This document shows positions 43,118 through 52,045 of a stretch of DNA of 64,000 bases, piece by piece. The stretch covers positions 1 through 64,000 of the forward strand of contig NZ_JRJE01000028.1 of assembly GCF_000763295.1 (NCBI RefSeq), given 5' to 3'. The DNA is from Thalassospira australica (lineage in GTDB: Bacteria > Pseudomonadota > Alphaproteobacteria > Rhodospirillales > Thalassospiraceae). The notes beneath the pieces were generated by a model. The model ran no database searches. It had not been told where the DNA came from and saw nothing but the letters and a program-made list of their open reading frames with translations. The translations under genes and the position numbers were made by a program. Positions within the stretch are counted from its first letter, which is position 1; every line of letters begins with the position of its first letter.

Positions 43118-43914
43118 CGTTGGAATTACGCGATGTCGGCTGGTCTGTTGGGTTCAAAAAGATTGTTCAGGATGTCTCGCTTCGGGTTGAGCCGGGCGAA
43201 TTTTTGGGATTGATCGGCCCGAACGGATCGGGAAAAACCAGTTTGATGTCGGTTTTGGCCGGACTTCGCCCGCCAACAATTGGCACCGCCCTGCTTGACG
43301 GGCAACCGATGAAAAGGGTGGGGCGACGCACATTGGCGGGCCGGATCGGTTTTGTTGAACAACAGGCCGATACCATTGATCGCATCACCGTGCGCGAGGC
43401 CGTTTCACTTGGGCGTACACCTTACCTGAGCTTGCTTTCGCCCTGGTCTGCGGGGGATGACGCGATTGTCGCGGATGCGCTGGATCGTGTAGCGATGGGC
43501 GATATGGCCGATCGGATGTGGCAGACCCTATCGGGTGGGGAAAAACAGCGCGTGCATATTGCCCGTGCCTTGGCGCAACAGCCTGATTTCCTGTTGCTGG
43601 ATGAACCGACAAACCATCTTGATATCCGCCATCAACTGGGCTTGTTAGAGCTGGTTCATAGCTTGCCGTTGACGGTGGTGGCGGCCTTGCATGATCTTAA
43701 TCACGCGGCCCAGTTCTGCGACCGGATTGCAATGATGGATGGCGGGCGGTTGATTGCCATCGGCACACCGACGGAAATCCTGACGGTCGATAATCTGCAC
43801 AGGGTGTTTGGGGTGAATGCCGATATCGAACATGGGCTTGATGGGCGGTGCCACATTCGGTATCGCGTCGGGGTGGATGTTAGCGTTGCCGATAAAAAAG
43901 ACCGGGTCGCGTAA
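43114..43914 (+). CDS. btuD: ABC transporter ATP-binding protein (BtuD/FecE type)
   Basis: This 266-residue ATPase powers the importer. Walker A GPNGSGKTS, signature LSGGEKQRV, Walker B FLLLDEPTNHLD and the H-loop LHDLNHA are all intact. The last ~25 residues are a short extension (CHIRYRVGVDVSVADKKD). Its stop codon lies inside the loop of the terminator hairpin. Confidence 0.9.
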   Translation: MTLELRDVGWSVGFKKIVQDVSLRVEPGEFLGLIGPNGSGKTSLMSVLAGLRPPTIGTALLDGQPMKRVGRRTLAGRIGFVEQQADTIDRITVREAVSLGRTPYLSLLSPWSAGDDAIVADALDRVAMGDMADRMWQTLSGGEKQRVHIARALAQQPDFLLLDEPTNHLDIRHQLGLLELVHSLPLTVVAALHDLNHAAQFCDRIAMMDGGRLIAIGTPTEILTVDNLHRVFGVNADIEHGLDGRCHIRYRVGVDVSVADKKDRVA

Positions 43915-43925
43915 CCCGGTCTTTT
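43896..43925. terminator. Bidirectional terminator containing the btuD stop codon
   Basis: The stem AAAAGACCGGGT/ACCCGGTCTTTT has a 6-nt loop. The btuD TAA (43912-43914) falls at the loop-stem border. It also serves purD on the minus strand. Confidence 0.88.
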
Positions 43926-43956
43926 AAAACACTGCCTTGGCTTGATGCCGATAGGC

Positions 43957-45240
43957 TTATTTCTGTTCGCGGGCAACCGCACGCCAGCCGATATCACGGC
44001 GACAAAAACCGCCTTGCCAGTCAATCGCATCCACCGCTTCATAGGCGCGTTTCTGGGTTTCGGTCACGGTTGCGCCGCGTGCGGTCACGCCCAACACGCG
44101 TCCACCGGTGGCAAGCAATTTGTCGCCATCCATTTTCGTGCCGGCATGCAGGACTTTGACCTTGTCCATGGCATCGGCGGCGGCGACATTTTTGATCTCG
44201 GTGCCTTTTTCATAGGACCCCGGATATCCCTTGGCGGCCATCACCACGACCATGGCGGTTTCGTCATGCCATTCGGGTTTGACGGTATCAAGCGTGCCTG
44301 TTGCCGCGCCATCAAGGATATCAAGCACATCTGATTTCAGACGAGTCATCAGAACCTGACATTCCGGGTCGCCAAACCGAATGTTATATTCGATCAGTTT
44401 CGGATTGCCCGCATCGTCAATCATCAGACCGGCAAACAGTACCCCCTTGAACGGATGGCCTTCATCGGCCATGCCTTTGACGGTCGGGATGATGATCTGA
44501 TCCATGACCTTGGCTTCGACCGCGTCGGTAAAGACCGGGGCCGGGGAATAGGCGCCCATACCACCGGTATTCGGGCCGGTATCACCTTCGCCAACAGCCT
44601 TGTGGTCCTGGGCCGCGACCAGCGGAATAACGTTTTTGCCATCGCACACCGCAAAAAATGAGGCTTCCTCACCTTTTAGGAATTCTTCAATGACGATTTC
44701 TGCACCGGCATCGCCGAACTTGCCGCCCACCATGCATTCGTCAATCGCGGCAAAGGCTTCGTCATTTGTCATACAAATGGTGACACCCTTGCCCGCAGCA
44801 AGGCCATCGGTCTTGACCACGATCGGCGCGCCCTGTTTTTCAACAAAGGCCTTGGCGTCTTTGGGTTCGGTGAAACGCCCATAGGCGGCTGTCGGCACGC
44901 CGAACTTTGCGACCATATCCTTCATAAAGCCCTTGGAACCCTCAAGCTGGGCTGCAGCCTTGGAACAGCCGAATGATTTGATGCCCTCAGAGTCCAGCGC
45001 ATCAACAAGACCGGCCACCAGCGGGGCTTCGGGGCCAACAACAACCAGATCAACCGCGTTGTCCCTGGCAAATTTCACCAGACCATCAATATCGCCATCG
45101 GAAATCGCGACGCATTCGGCTGAGTCCGCGATCCCGGCATTGCCCGGTGCGCACCACAGTTTGGAAATGCGCGAGCTGCGCGCAATTGCCCAGCATAATG
45201 CGTGTTCACGTCCGCCGCCGCCAACGACCAGAACCTTCAT
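43957..45240 (-). CDS. purD: Phosphoribosylamine-glycine ligase
   Basis: PurD (GARS) joins glycine to phosphoribosylamine in purine synthesis. The sequence begins [22 protein letters not shown], and shows the ATP-grasp core [37 protein letters not shown] and [12 protein letters not shown]. The ATG at 45240 has AAGGA 8 nt upstream; the longer frame to 45315 is not supported. The 427-residue length is normal. It is divergent from xseA, as in other alphaproteobacteria. Confidence 0.96.
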   Translation of the reverse strand: MKVLVVGGGGREHALCWAIARSSRISKLWCAPGNAGIADSAECVAISDGDIDGLVKFARDNAVDLVVVGPEAPLVAGLVDALDSEGIKSFGCSKAAAQLEGSKGFMKDMVAKFGVPTAAYGRFTEPKDAKAFVEKQGAPIVVKTDGLAAGKGVTICMTNDEAFAAIDECMVGGKFGDAGAEIVIEEFLKGEEASFFAVCDGKNVIPLVAAQDHKAVGEGDTGPNTGGMGAYSPAPVFTDAVEAKVMDQIIIPTVKGMADEGHPFKGVLFAGLMIDDAGNPKLIEYNIRFGDPECQVLMTRLKSDVLDILDGAATGTLDTVKPEWHDETAMVVVMAAKGYPGSYEKGTEIKNVAAADAMDKVKVLHAGTKMDGDKLLATGGRVLGVTARGATVTETQKRAYEAVDAIDWQGGFCRRDIGWRAVAREQK

Positions 45241-45356
45241 GACTTTATCCTTCGACTTGTCCGATTGCTTGATGGTCCAGGCGCGATGAACTAGGCTTGT
45301 CTCCAAGTTCGCCACGCCCTGTATTTAAAGCGGGCTTTTAGCATAAAGTACCCTTG

Positions 45357-47036
45357 ATGACGCAAGATTTGTTCGACCCATATGCCCCGGTTCCCGAAAC
45401 GCCTGTAAAATCTGGCAATACGCCGGAATTTTCAGTTTCCGACCTGTCCAATGCGCTTAAAAGAACGGTCGAGGATGCCTTTTCCTTTGTTCGGGTGCGC
45501 GGCGAAATTTCCGGGTTCAAACGCGCTGCCAGCGGGCATATGTATCTTGCGCTTAAGGACGACAAGGCGGTGATTGATGGCGTGTGCTGGCGCGGGCAGG
45601 CGGGCAAGCTTGGCCTTGTGCCCGAAGACGGTATGGAAGTCATTGTTACCGGGCGGCTGACCACATTTCCGGGGCGTTCGAAATATCAGATCGTGATTGA
45701 AACGATGAAAGTCGCGGGCGAAGGGGCGCTTTTAAAACTTCTGGAAGAACGTAAAAAGAAACTTGCCACTGAAGGCCTGTTTGATCCCGAGCGCAAAAAG
45801 CCGATCCCGTTCCTGCCCGATGTCATTGGCATCGTCACATCGCCCACCGGGGCCGTGATCCGCGATATCATGCATCGCCTGCGTGATCGTTTTCCGCGTC
45901 GGGTGTTGTTGTGGCCAGTCCTTGTGCAGGGGCAGGGGGCGGCCGATCAGGTGGCCGAAGCCGTGCGCGGTTTTAATGATCTTTTGCCCTATGGCCAGAT
46001 TCCCCGCCCGGATGTTTTGATTGTTGCGCGCGGTGGCGGATCGCTTGAAGATTTATGGTCGTTTAACGAAGAAGTCGTCGCCCGTGCAGTGGCGGAGTCC
46101 GACATTCCGGTGATTTCGGCGGTTGGGCATGAAACCGACACCACTCTGATTGATTTTGTGTCGGATTTGCGTGCACCCACCCCGACGGGTGCGGCGGAAA
46201 AGGCCGTGCCGGTGCGCATCGATTTGATCGGCCAGATCGAAGAAGGTGGACATCGTCTGGCGCAAGCTGTTCGGCGTTTGGGCGTTGAAAAGAAAACCGC
46301 ACTTGAAAGTCTGGCCCGTGGGCTGGGTGATCCCAAACGGATGTTGGAGGAACGCAGCCAGACGCTTGATAACTGGGCAGACCGTTTGCCGCGCGCGACC
46401 ATCAATGTCACGCAACAGGCGCGTGCGCGGTTGAACGAAGCTAGTGCACGACTGGTCAGCCCGCGTGAACAGCTTTCGGAAAAACGTGGACGTCTGGAAA
46501 ACGCAGCACTTCGTTTGGATGGGGCGATGAAATCCGCCCTTCAGATGCAGCAATCGCGTCTGGATCGTGCCGGGGCCGGTTTGCGCCCAAGCGACGCCAA
46601 ACGCGATATCGCACGCGCAGATAAAGAGATTAATGATCTGGCAACCCGTATGGCATCGGCGGTTAAAAACGTGCTGAACCGCGAAGCCGAAGGGCTGGCG
46701 CGCTATGACCGGCTTTTGGAAAGCTATTCTTATCGCAATGTGCTTAAACGCGGCTTTGCTGTCGTGCGCGACGATGTGGGCAATCTGATCGAAGACACAG
46801 CCGATATTGTTGCCGGGCAGGGATATGACCTTGAAATGCGTGATGGTGTCACCCGAGTGACGGCGGGGACAGACGGCACGGCCAAGGCGTTGGAAAAGGA
46901 CGATGATAGCGCTACCATCGTCGCCGAAACCCAACAGGTTACTGCGCCCGCGTCAGCAAAACCAAGTAAGCCAAAACCGGCAAAAAAGAAAAACCCGCGT
47001 CCCAAGGACGATGACAGGCAAGGGAGCCTTTTGTAA
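45357..47036 (+). CDS. xseA: Exodeoxyribonuclease VII large subunit
   Basis: XseA is the catalytic subunit of a single-strand-specific nuclease in DNA repair. It has an N-terminal OB fold (VRGEISGFKRAASGHMYLALKD), the nuclease core (GIVTSPTGAVIRDI, PDVLIVARGGGSLEDLWSFNEE, SAVGHETDTTLIDFVSD, RAPTPTGAAE) and a long coiled-coil helical region. The C-terminal 100 residues end in a Pro/Lys-rich tail (KPSKPKPAKKKN). The ATG at 45357 is preferred over the TTG before it. The stop overlaps the next start (TAATG). xseB is not nearby. Confidence 0.95.
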   Translation: MTQDLFDPYAPVPETPVKSGNTPEFSVSDLSNALKRTVEDAFSFVRVRGEISGFKRAASGHMYLALKDDKAVIDGVCWRGQAGKLGLVPEDGMEVIVTGRLTTFPGRSKYQIVIETMKVAGEGALLKLLEERKKKLATEGLFDPERKKPIPFLPDVIGIVTSPTGAVIRDIMHRLRDRFPRRVLLWPVLVQGQGAADQVAEAVRGFNDLLPYGQIPRPDVLIVARGGGSLEDLWSFNEEVVARAVAESDIPVISAVGHETDTTLIDFVSDLRAPTPTGAAEKAVPVRIDLIGQIEEGGHRLAQAVRRLGVEKKTALESLARGLGDPKRMLEERSQTLDNWADRLPRATINVTQQARARLNEASARLVSPREQLSEKRGRLENAALRLDGAMKSALQMQQSRLDRAGAGLRPSDAKRDIARADKEINDLATRMASAVKNVLNREAEGLARYDRLLESYSYRNVLKRGFAVVRDDVGNLIEDTADIVAGQGYDLEMRDGVTRVTAGTDGTAKALEKDDDSATIVAETQQVTAPASAKPSKPKPAKKKNPRPKDDDRQGSLL

Positions 47037-47890
47037 TGCGTTTGGCGATCACAAGCATTTTGGCGGCAACGGGTTTATTGGCCGCAAGTCTTTCTGGGCA
47101 GGCGGCCGAGCCGACCTATGAGGGGCAGTTTGTTCAGGGCGGGATTGTGTTCGGGCAAACCGATGCCGGGGCCAAGGTGATGCTTGATGATGTCGCGATT
47201 GATACCATTGCCCCGGATGGTCGTTTTATCCTGGGCTTTCCGCGTGATTACGAAGGGCCGGCGAATGTTTCGATCAAGCATGCCGATGGCAGCGTCGAGG
47301 AATTTACCTATGACATTGGTGATCGCGCATTCAACATCCAGCGGATTGATGGTCTGGCGCCGAAAATGGTGACACCGGACCCGGATGTGATCAGCCGCAT
47401 TCAGGATGATTCGCGTCAGGCCCGCGAAGCCCGCAAAGAACGGTTCACCGAGAATTTCCTGCAAAGCGGTTTTGTCTGGCCAGCCTTGGGGACAATTACC
47501 GGCGTTTATGGTTCTCAGCGTATCCTGAACGGTGAACCCCGTGCGCCGCATTGGGGGATTGATATCGCGGTGCCGACGGGAACGCCGGTCATTGCCCCGG
47601 CAGACGGGATCGTGACGCTGGCGCATCCGGATATGTATTTTTCGGGGGCGACGCTTTTCATTGATCATGGTCTTGGTGTTGTGTCGGCCTTTTTGCATCT
47701 TTCAGAAATTGATGTGAAAATTGGCGACGTTGTGCGTCAGGGCGATGTGATCGCCAAGGTGGGATCGTCGGGCAGATCAACCGGCCCGCATCTTGACTGG
47801 CGGGTCAATGTTGGAACGGCACGTATTGATGCCCAACTTCTGGTGCCACCAATGCAAGAGGCCCAAAAGGCAGCACGTGCGGGGAATTAG
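47036..47890 (+). CDS. M23 family metallopeptidase (exported)
   Basis: This 284-residue exported protein has a signal peptide (ITSILAATGLLAASLSGQAAE), a beta-rich N-domain of about 75 residues and a LytM-type domain. The first zinc pair is H172 and D176 (HWGIDIAVP), and H221 is present. The usual final HxH motif reads HLD (residues 252-254), so one classical zinc ligand is replaced by Asp, a variant I recall from other proteobacterial members. It probably acts on peptidoglycan cross-bridges or as an amidase activator. It is translationally coupled to xseA. Confidence 0.87.
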   Translation: MRLAITSILAATGLLAASLSGQAAEPTYEGQFVQGGIVFGQTDAGAKVMLDDVAIDTIAPDGRFILGFPRDYEGPANVSIKHADGSVEEFTYDIGDRAFNIQRIDGLAPKMVTPDPDVISRIQDDSRQAREARKERFTENFLQSGFVWPALGTITGVYGSQRILNGEPRAPHWGIDIAVPTGTPVIAPADGIVTLAHPDMYFSGATLFIDHGLGVVSAFLHLSEIDVKIGDVVRQGDVIAKVGSSGRSTGPHLDWRVNVGTARIDAQLLVPPMQEAQKAARAGN

Positions 47891-47933
47891 GCCCTTGGCC
47901 TGAACGGTGCGAAATGGACGGGAAAGGCATGCC

Positions 47934-49472
47934 ATGAAAACCCACGGAGCCGTTGCCGCAGGACATGACATCACTGCACAGGCGGCTGCCCGTGTGTTGG
48001 ACGAAGGCGGCAATGCCTTTGACGCGGTGATTGCCGCGATGTGGGCGGCCTGCGTTGCCGAACCGGTTTTGGCTTCCCTTGGTGGTGGCGGGTTTGTGAT
48101 GGCGCGCCCTGCTGGTGCGCCGCCCCGGTTATATGATTTCTTTGTTGAAACCCCGCTGACAAAACGATCGCGCGAAAACCTTGAATTTGAAAGCCGCCTT
48201 GCGACCTTTGCTGGCGGTGTCACACAGGAATTTCACGGCGGTTACGGATCGGCTGCGACCCCGGGCGTCGTCGCAGGCCTGTTTAAGGTCCATGATGATT
48301 TGGCAAAATTGCCCATGGCGCAACTGGCAGAACCGGCCATCACGGCTGCACGTGATGGTGTTAAGCTTGATGGGTTTCAGCGCTATGTCATGGGGATTGT
48401 TGAACCCCTTTTGGCGTTTTCCACTGAGAGCCGAAAGGTCTTTGGCAAGGCGGGCAAGACCGGCGAAGATAGCTTTCAGCTTTTGGATGAAGGCACGGTT
48501 CACCGGCAACCCGATCTTGCTGAAAGTATCGAATATCTGGTTCGAAGCGGCGCTGACGGGTTTTATCACGGTGATCTGGGGCAGGCGCTGATTGGGGCAT
48601 GCAAGGAATATGGCGGTTATCTGCGTGCACAGGATTTGGCCGATTACCGTGTTTTGCTGCGCGATCCGCTGCTGGTCTCCGGGCGCAAGGGACGGTTTGT
48701 CCTAAACGCACCGCCGGCATCTGGCGGGGTTCTGGTTGGTTTCGGGTTGAAACTTGCACGTGACATGGCGTTGGGCAGCTTTGGATCGGAACGCCATCTT
48801 GAAGCCGTTTCACGCATCATTCACGCCACCGGTCTTGTGCGTGGTGCGCATGGGGCAAGTTCGGCCATTCTGGCCGATGAACTGTGTGAACGCTATCGTC
48901 TGATGATTGGGGAACGTCCGCTTAGCCAGCAGGGAACAACGCATATTTCGGTTGTCGATCAGGATGGCAACCTTGCCGCAGCGACGATTTCAAACGGGTC
49001 ATCTTCGGGGCGGATCGTGCCGCAAACCGGCATCATGATGAACAACATGCTGGGTGAAGCCGATCTTGCGCCCGATGGATTTCATAACTGGCCCTGTGGT
49101 GTGCGGATGACATCAATGATGACACCCGCCCTGTATCTGGGCGATGACGGGGCATCGGTGGCACTTGGTTCAGGCGGGTCGAACCGTATCCGGTCGACCA
49201 TGCTTCAGGTGTTACTCAATATCGATGCGTTCGACATGACCCTGCATGGGGCGGTTTGTGCACCGCGCATGCATGTCGAAGATGATCTTTTGTCCGTTGA
49301 ACCGGGCTTTGATCAGGCATTGCTGAATCGCCTCAGCCTTGAAAATCAGCATCGTTGGGAAGATGAAGACATGTTCTTTGGCGGGGTACATGCCGCCAAG
49401 GTCAGCGCAGATGGCAAGACATTTTCGGCCGTTGGCGATACCCGGCGCAATGGGCATCAGATGATTGGCTGA
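47934..49472 (+). CDS. Gamma-glutamyltransferase family protein
   Basis: This is an Ntn-hydrolase of the gamma-glutamyltranspeptidase family (512 residues). The N-terminal half shows GHDITAQAAARVLDEGGNAFDAV and EPVLASLGGGGFVMA; the autoprocessing nucleophile is the Thr in QQGTTHISVVDQDGNLAA, and NNMLGE, GVRMTSMMTPAL and LGSGGSNRI follow. No clear signal peptide is present, unlike periplasmic Ggt. It may act on glutathione, cephalosporin-like or other gamma-glutamyl compounds. The ATG at 47934 has GGAAAGG upstream. Confidence 0.88.
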   Translation: MKTHGAVAAGHDITAQAAARVLDEGGNAFDAVIAAMWAACVAEPVLASLGGGGFVMARPAGAPPRLYDFFVETPLTKRSRENLEFESRLATFAGGVTQEFHGGYGSAATPGVVAGLFKVHDDLAKLPMAQLAEPAITAARDGVKLDGFQRYVMGIVEPLLAFSTESRKVFGKAGKTGEDSFQLLDEGTVHRQPDLAESIEYLVRSGADGFYHGDLGQALIGACKEYGGYLRAQDLADYRVLLRDPLLVSGRKGRFVLNAPPASGGVLVGFGLKLARDMALGSFGSERHLEAVSRIIHATGLVRGAHGASSAILADELCERYRLMIGERPLSQQGTTHISVVDQDGNLAAATISNGSSSGRIVPQTGIMMNNMLGEADLAPDGFHNWPCGVRMTSMMTPALYLGDDGASVALGSGGSNRIRSTMLQVLLNIDAFDMTLHGAVCAPRMHVEDDLLSVEPGFDQALLNRLSLENQHRWEDEDMFFGGVHAAKVSADGKTFSAVGDTRRNGHQMIG

Positions 49473-49474
49473 TT

Positions 49475-50068
49475 TTATCGGAACCGCTGAATGACCAGAA
49501 AGATCATCGAAAAAATCGTAATCAGGATGATGGCGACAGTCGCAATCAACAAGGCCTGTTTGGTGCGCAGTTCATAGGCCTGTTTGCGTTCGACATAAAT
49601 TATCACATCGCGGCGCAACTGATCCATTTCCGGGGCAACATCAAGACTGGTGAGATACAGCTTTGCTCCTGCACGCGCCAGAAGGTCGTTGGTTCTGTTC
49701 ATTTCCTTGGTAAACAGGGCAAACCGTTCTTCGGTATCAGACAGATCCCCAAGAAGGTTTTCATCTTCCGGGCCTGCGTTGGAAATGGTGATGGTTGTCT
49801 TGGTCAGACTGTTGGCATCAGTCGCGACACATTCAGACAAGGTTTTTCTGGGGGCATCGGATTCGCATTCAACCGGGCGATTGCCAAATTCTTCAAGCGC
49901 ACGCCGGAGATGTTCTTTTAACTGCTGATCAAGCTGCGATATCTGCAACCGGATATCGCGCGCTGTTTCCCTGATTGTTACGTCATCCTGATCAAGTGCC
50001 AGTGTTGGCCAGGCGACAAAAATCGACCCGCCAAGGATTAGGCACAAGATGATCAAAAGACGGCGCAA
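49475..50068 (-). CDS. Hypothetical exported protein with C-terminal membrane anchor
   Basis: I do not recognise this 197-residue protein. It has a signal peptide (LLIILCLILGGSIFVAWPTLA), a mostly helical, charged middle (REALRDIRLQ-like stretches, LKEHLRRALEEFGN), two cysteines (VECES, SECVA) that may form a disulfide, and a C-terminal transmembrane helix (ALLIATVAIILITIFSMIFLVI). The start is TTG with GGAG 8 nt upstream, because a stop directly precedes it. It ends 2 nt from the stop of the plus-strand transferase gene. Confidence 0.7.
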   Translation of the reverse strand: MRRLLIILCLILGGSIFVAWPTLALDQDDVTIRETARDIRLQISQLDQQLKEHLRRALEEFGNRPVECESDAPRKTLSECVATDANSLTKTTITISNAGPEDENLLGDLSDTEERFALFTKEMNRTNDLLARAGAKLYLTSLDVAPEMDQLRRDVIIYVERKQAYELRTKQALLIATVAIILITIFSMIFLVIQRFR

Positions 50069-50181
50069 TTAAAATAAGCTCCGATGAAATGGCGGGGCTC
50101 AGGACCCTGAAAAACACGAACTGCGAGTGTGGGCAAACAGGGTTCTTATTCGGTTAACTTAGCGGAAAAATCCGGATTGGC

Positions 50182-51081
50182 TTAATTGGGCCAGCGCCGA
50201 TGCACCCAGAGCCACTGTTCGGGGCGTTCGCGGATCCAGTCTTCCATGGTCGCGTTCACTTTTGTCATGATCGCAAGAATGTCCGCATTGCGGTTGCCCG
50301 TTTGCGGGACGGCAAGTGGCGGATAAAACGTCATGCGGAAATGTGCGCCGTTAAGGCGTTCGACACGAACCGGCACAATCGGCGCATCATATTTGATGGC
50401 AAATTGTGCCAGTGCGGGGGCCGTCATCGCATCCCGACCAAAGAACGGTACGGCAATGCCATCGGCCATCTTCTGATCGACCAGCATACAGGCGTGGCCG
50501 CCCTGTTTCATGAAGCGGGTCAGCTTGCGGGCACCATCAGGGCCCTTTTTGACCAATTGCCCCCGAAAGGTTTTGCGCGCACGCATGAACAGGTTGTCGA
50601 CCCACGGGTTATCTGGCGCGCGATAGACGCTCATCATGTCCATCTCAAGCACTGTGGCGATGCACATGCTGACTTCCCAATTGCCGATATGACCGGTAAA
50701 GAACAAGCCTGCCTTATCGTCATCCTTTGATGCCAGACCGTGTTCTGCGCCGACAATTTCTATGCGTGGGCCACCGGGTTTAAGCTTGTGCAGATGGGGA
50801 ATTTCGCCGGCTGATCGCCCAAGGTTTTCCCACATGCCGGTGATGATGTTTTCGATCTCATCGGCAGATTTTTCGGGAAAGGCGCGTACAAGGTTGTTGC
50901 GGGCCTTCTTGGATTGACCAACTTTGGGACCGATGGTGCGCAGAAGCCACCCACCGAAATTCGATGCCATGTCGATGGGCATTGCGGCAAACATCCAATA
51001 AGCCAGATACGCCCCAAACCCCTGAAGCGGGTGAGAGATGTATTTCTGACGCATCTTGTAAAGGGTGCTGTTCTTATCCAT
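50182..51081 (-). CDS. lpxL: Lysophospholipid/lipid A acyltransferase, LpxL (HtrB) family
   Basis: This inner membrane-associated protein of 299 residues probably adds a secondary acyl chain to Kdo-lipid A. The catalytic HX4E motif is HIGNWE (in FFTGHIGNWEVS). Other family features are KKGPDGARKLTRFMKQGGH, LVDQKMADGIAVPFFGRDA and the C-terminal WLWVHRRWPN. The ATG at 51081 overlaps the end of lpxK by 8 nt. Its place at the end of the lpxK-waaA operon supports a lipid A role; which acyl donor is used is unknown. Confidence 0.9.
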   Translation of the reverse strand: MDKNSTLYKMRQKYISHPLQGFGAYLAYWMFAAMPIDMASNFGGWLLRTIGPKVGQSKKARNNLVRAFPEKSADEIENIITGMWENLGRSAGEIPHLHKLKPGGPRIEIVGAEHGLASKDDDKAGLFFTGHIGNWEVSMCIATVLEMDMMSVYRAPDNPWVDNLFMRARKTFRGQLVKKGPDGARKLTRFMKQGGHACMLVDQKMADGIAVPFFGRDAMTAPALAQFAIKYDAPIVPVRVERLNGAHFRMTFYPPLAVPQTGNRNADILAIMTKVNATMEDWIRERPEQWLWVHRRWPN

Positions 51082-52045
51082 CGGCAAGTACTGAGGTCAC
51101 AATTCTGGAAAGCTGTTCGGGGTCTTCAAACATCAGTCGAATGTTCAGACTGCTTATGCCGGTCCGGCTTTCCGATGGCAAGCGCATCCAGTCTTTTTGT
51201 GTGGTAACCAGCATTGCATTTTGGCGCGTGGCTTCTGTGCGCAGCGCAGAAATTTCGTGATCGGTAAAGGGATGATGATCGGCGAAGTCACGCGTAAGGA
51301 CAACGTTGGCGCCAACCTGTTTCAAACTGTCGTAAAACTTTGCCGGGCGGCCAATCCCGGCAAAGGCAACGATCTTGCGATCCTTGAAATCAGCGCCGTT
51401 CACAGGCGTCACATGGGCGCGTAGAACCGGCACAGAAGCAGGCAGGTCGTTGATGAAATCTGGTGTTTGATCCCCAACCAGGATAATTGCGTGCACTTTT
51501 TCCAAACCACGCAGCAGCGGTTCGCGCATCGGTCCTGCGGGCATTACGCGCCCATTACCAATGCCATAGGCACTGTCGACGACAGCAAAGCTGCAATCCT
51601 TGATCAGGGACGGGTTCTGTAAACCGTCATCAAGAATGATGGCGTTGGCACCAGCGTTACGGGCGGCTTCCGCCCCCAGGGAGCGCATCCGCGAAATCCA
51701 TGCCGGACCTTCTTGGGCAAGCAACAATGGCTCATCACCGACCTTGTCGGCGTGATCCTTGACTGGATCAACCTGATGGGGGCCTGTGATCGATCCCCCG
51801 TAGCCGCGACTGACGAAATGCGGGGTGCGCCCAAGGCGCGTGAGCAGATCAAACAATGCAATGGCCGTCGGTGTCTTGCCGGCCCCACCCACGGTAAAGT
51901 TGCCAACACAAAATACCGGACAACCGGGATGACGTGCGGTGGTCGTTGCGGTGCGAATGCATGCGCCTGCACGCCAAACCGCTGAAAGCGGGCTTAGGAG
52001 CTTTGCCGCAATGCCGTCTTTTTGCCAGAAGTCGGGATCACGCAT
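51074..52045 (-). CDS. lpxK: Tetraacyldisaccharide 4'-kinase
   Basis: LpxK phosphorylates the 4' position of the lipid A disaccharide precursor to give lipid IVA. The Walker A-like loop is VGNFTVGGAGKTP, followed by VSRGYGG, GDEPLLLAQ and IILDDGLQNP. The 323-residue length is normal. The ATG at 52045 has GAGGTGG upstream and overlaps the waaA end by 8 nt. Confidence 0.95.
   Translation of the reverse strand: MRDPDFWQKDGIAAKLLSPLSAVWRAGACIRTATTTARHPGCPVFCVGNFTVGGAGKTPTAIALFDLLTRLGRTPHFVSRGYGGSITGPHQVDPVKDHADKVGDEPLLLAQEGPAWISRMRSLGAEAARNAGANAIILDDGLQNPSLIKDCSFAVVDSAYGIGNGRVMPAGPMREPLLRGLEKVHAIILVGDQTPDFINDLPASVPVLRAHVTPVNGADFKDRKIVAFAGIGRPAKFYDSLKQVGANVVLTRDFADHHPFTDHEISALRTEATRQNAMLVTTQKDWMRLPSESRTGISSLNIRLMFEDPEQLSRIVTSVLADG

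Noticed and set aside
50103-50155. GGACCCTG ... CAGGGTTC pairing in the gap before the acyltransferase end
   Set aside because: The arms are more than 30 nt apart with no T-run, so it is not a convincing terminator.
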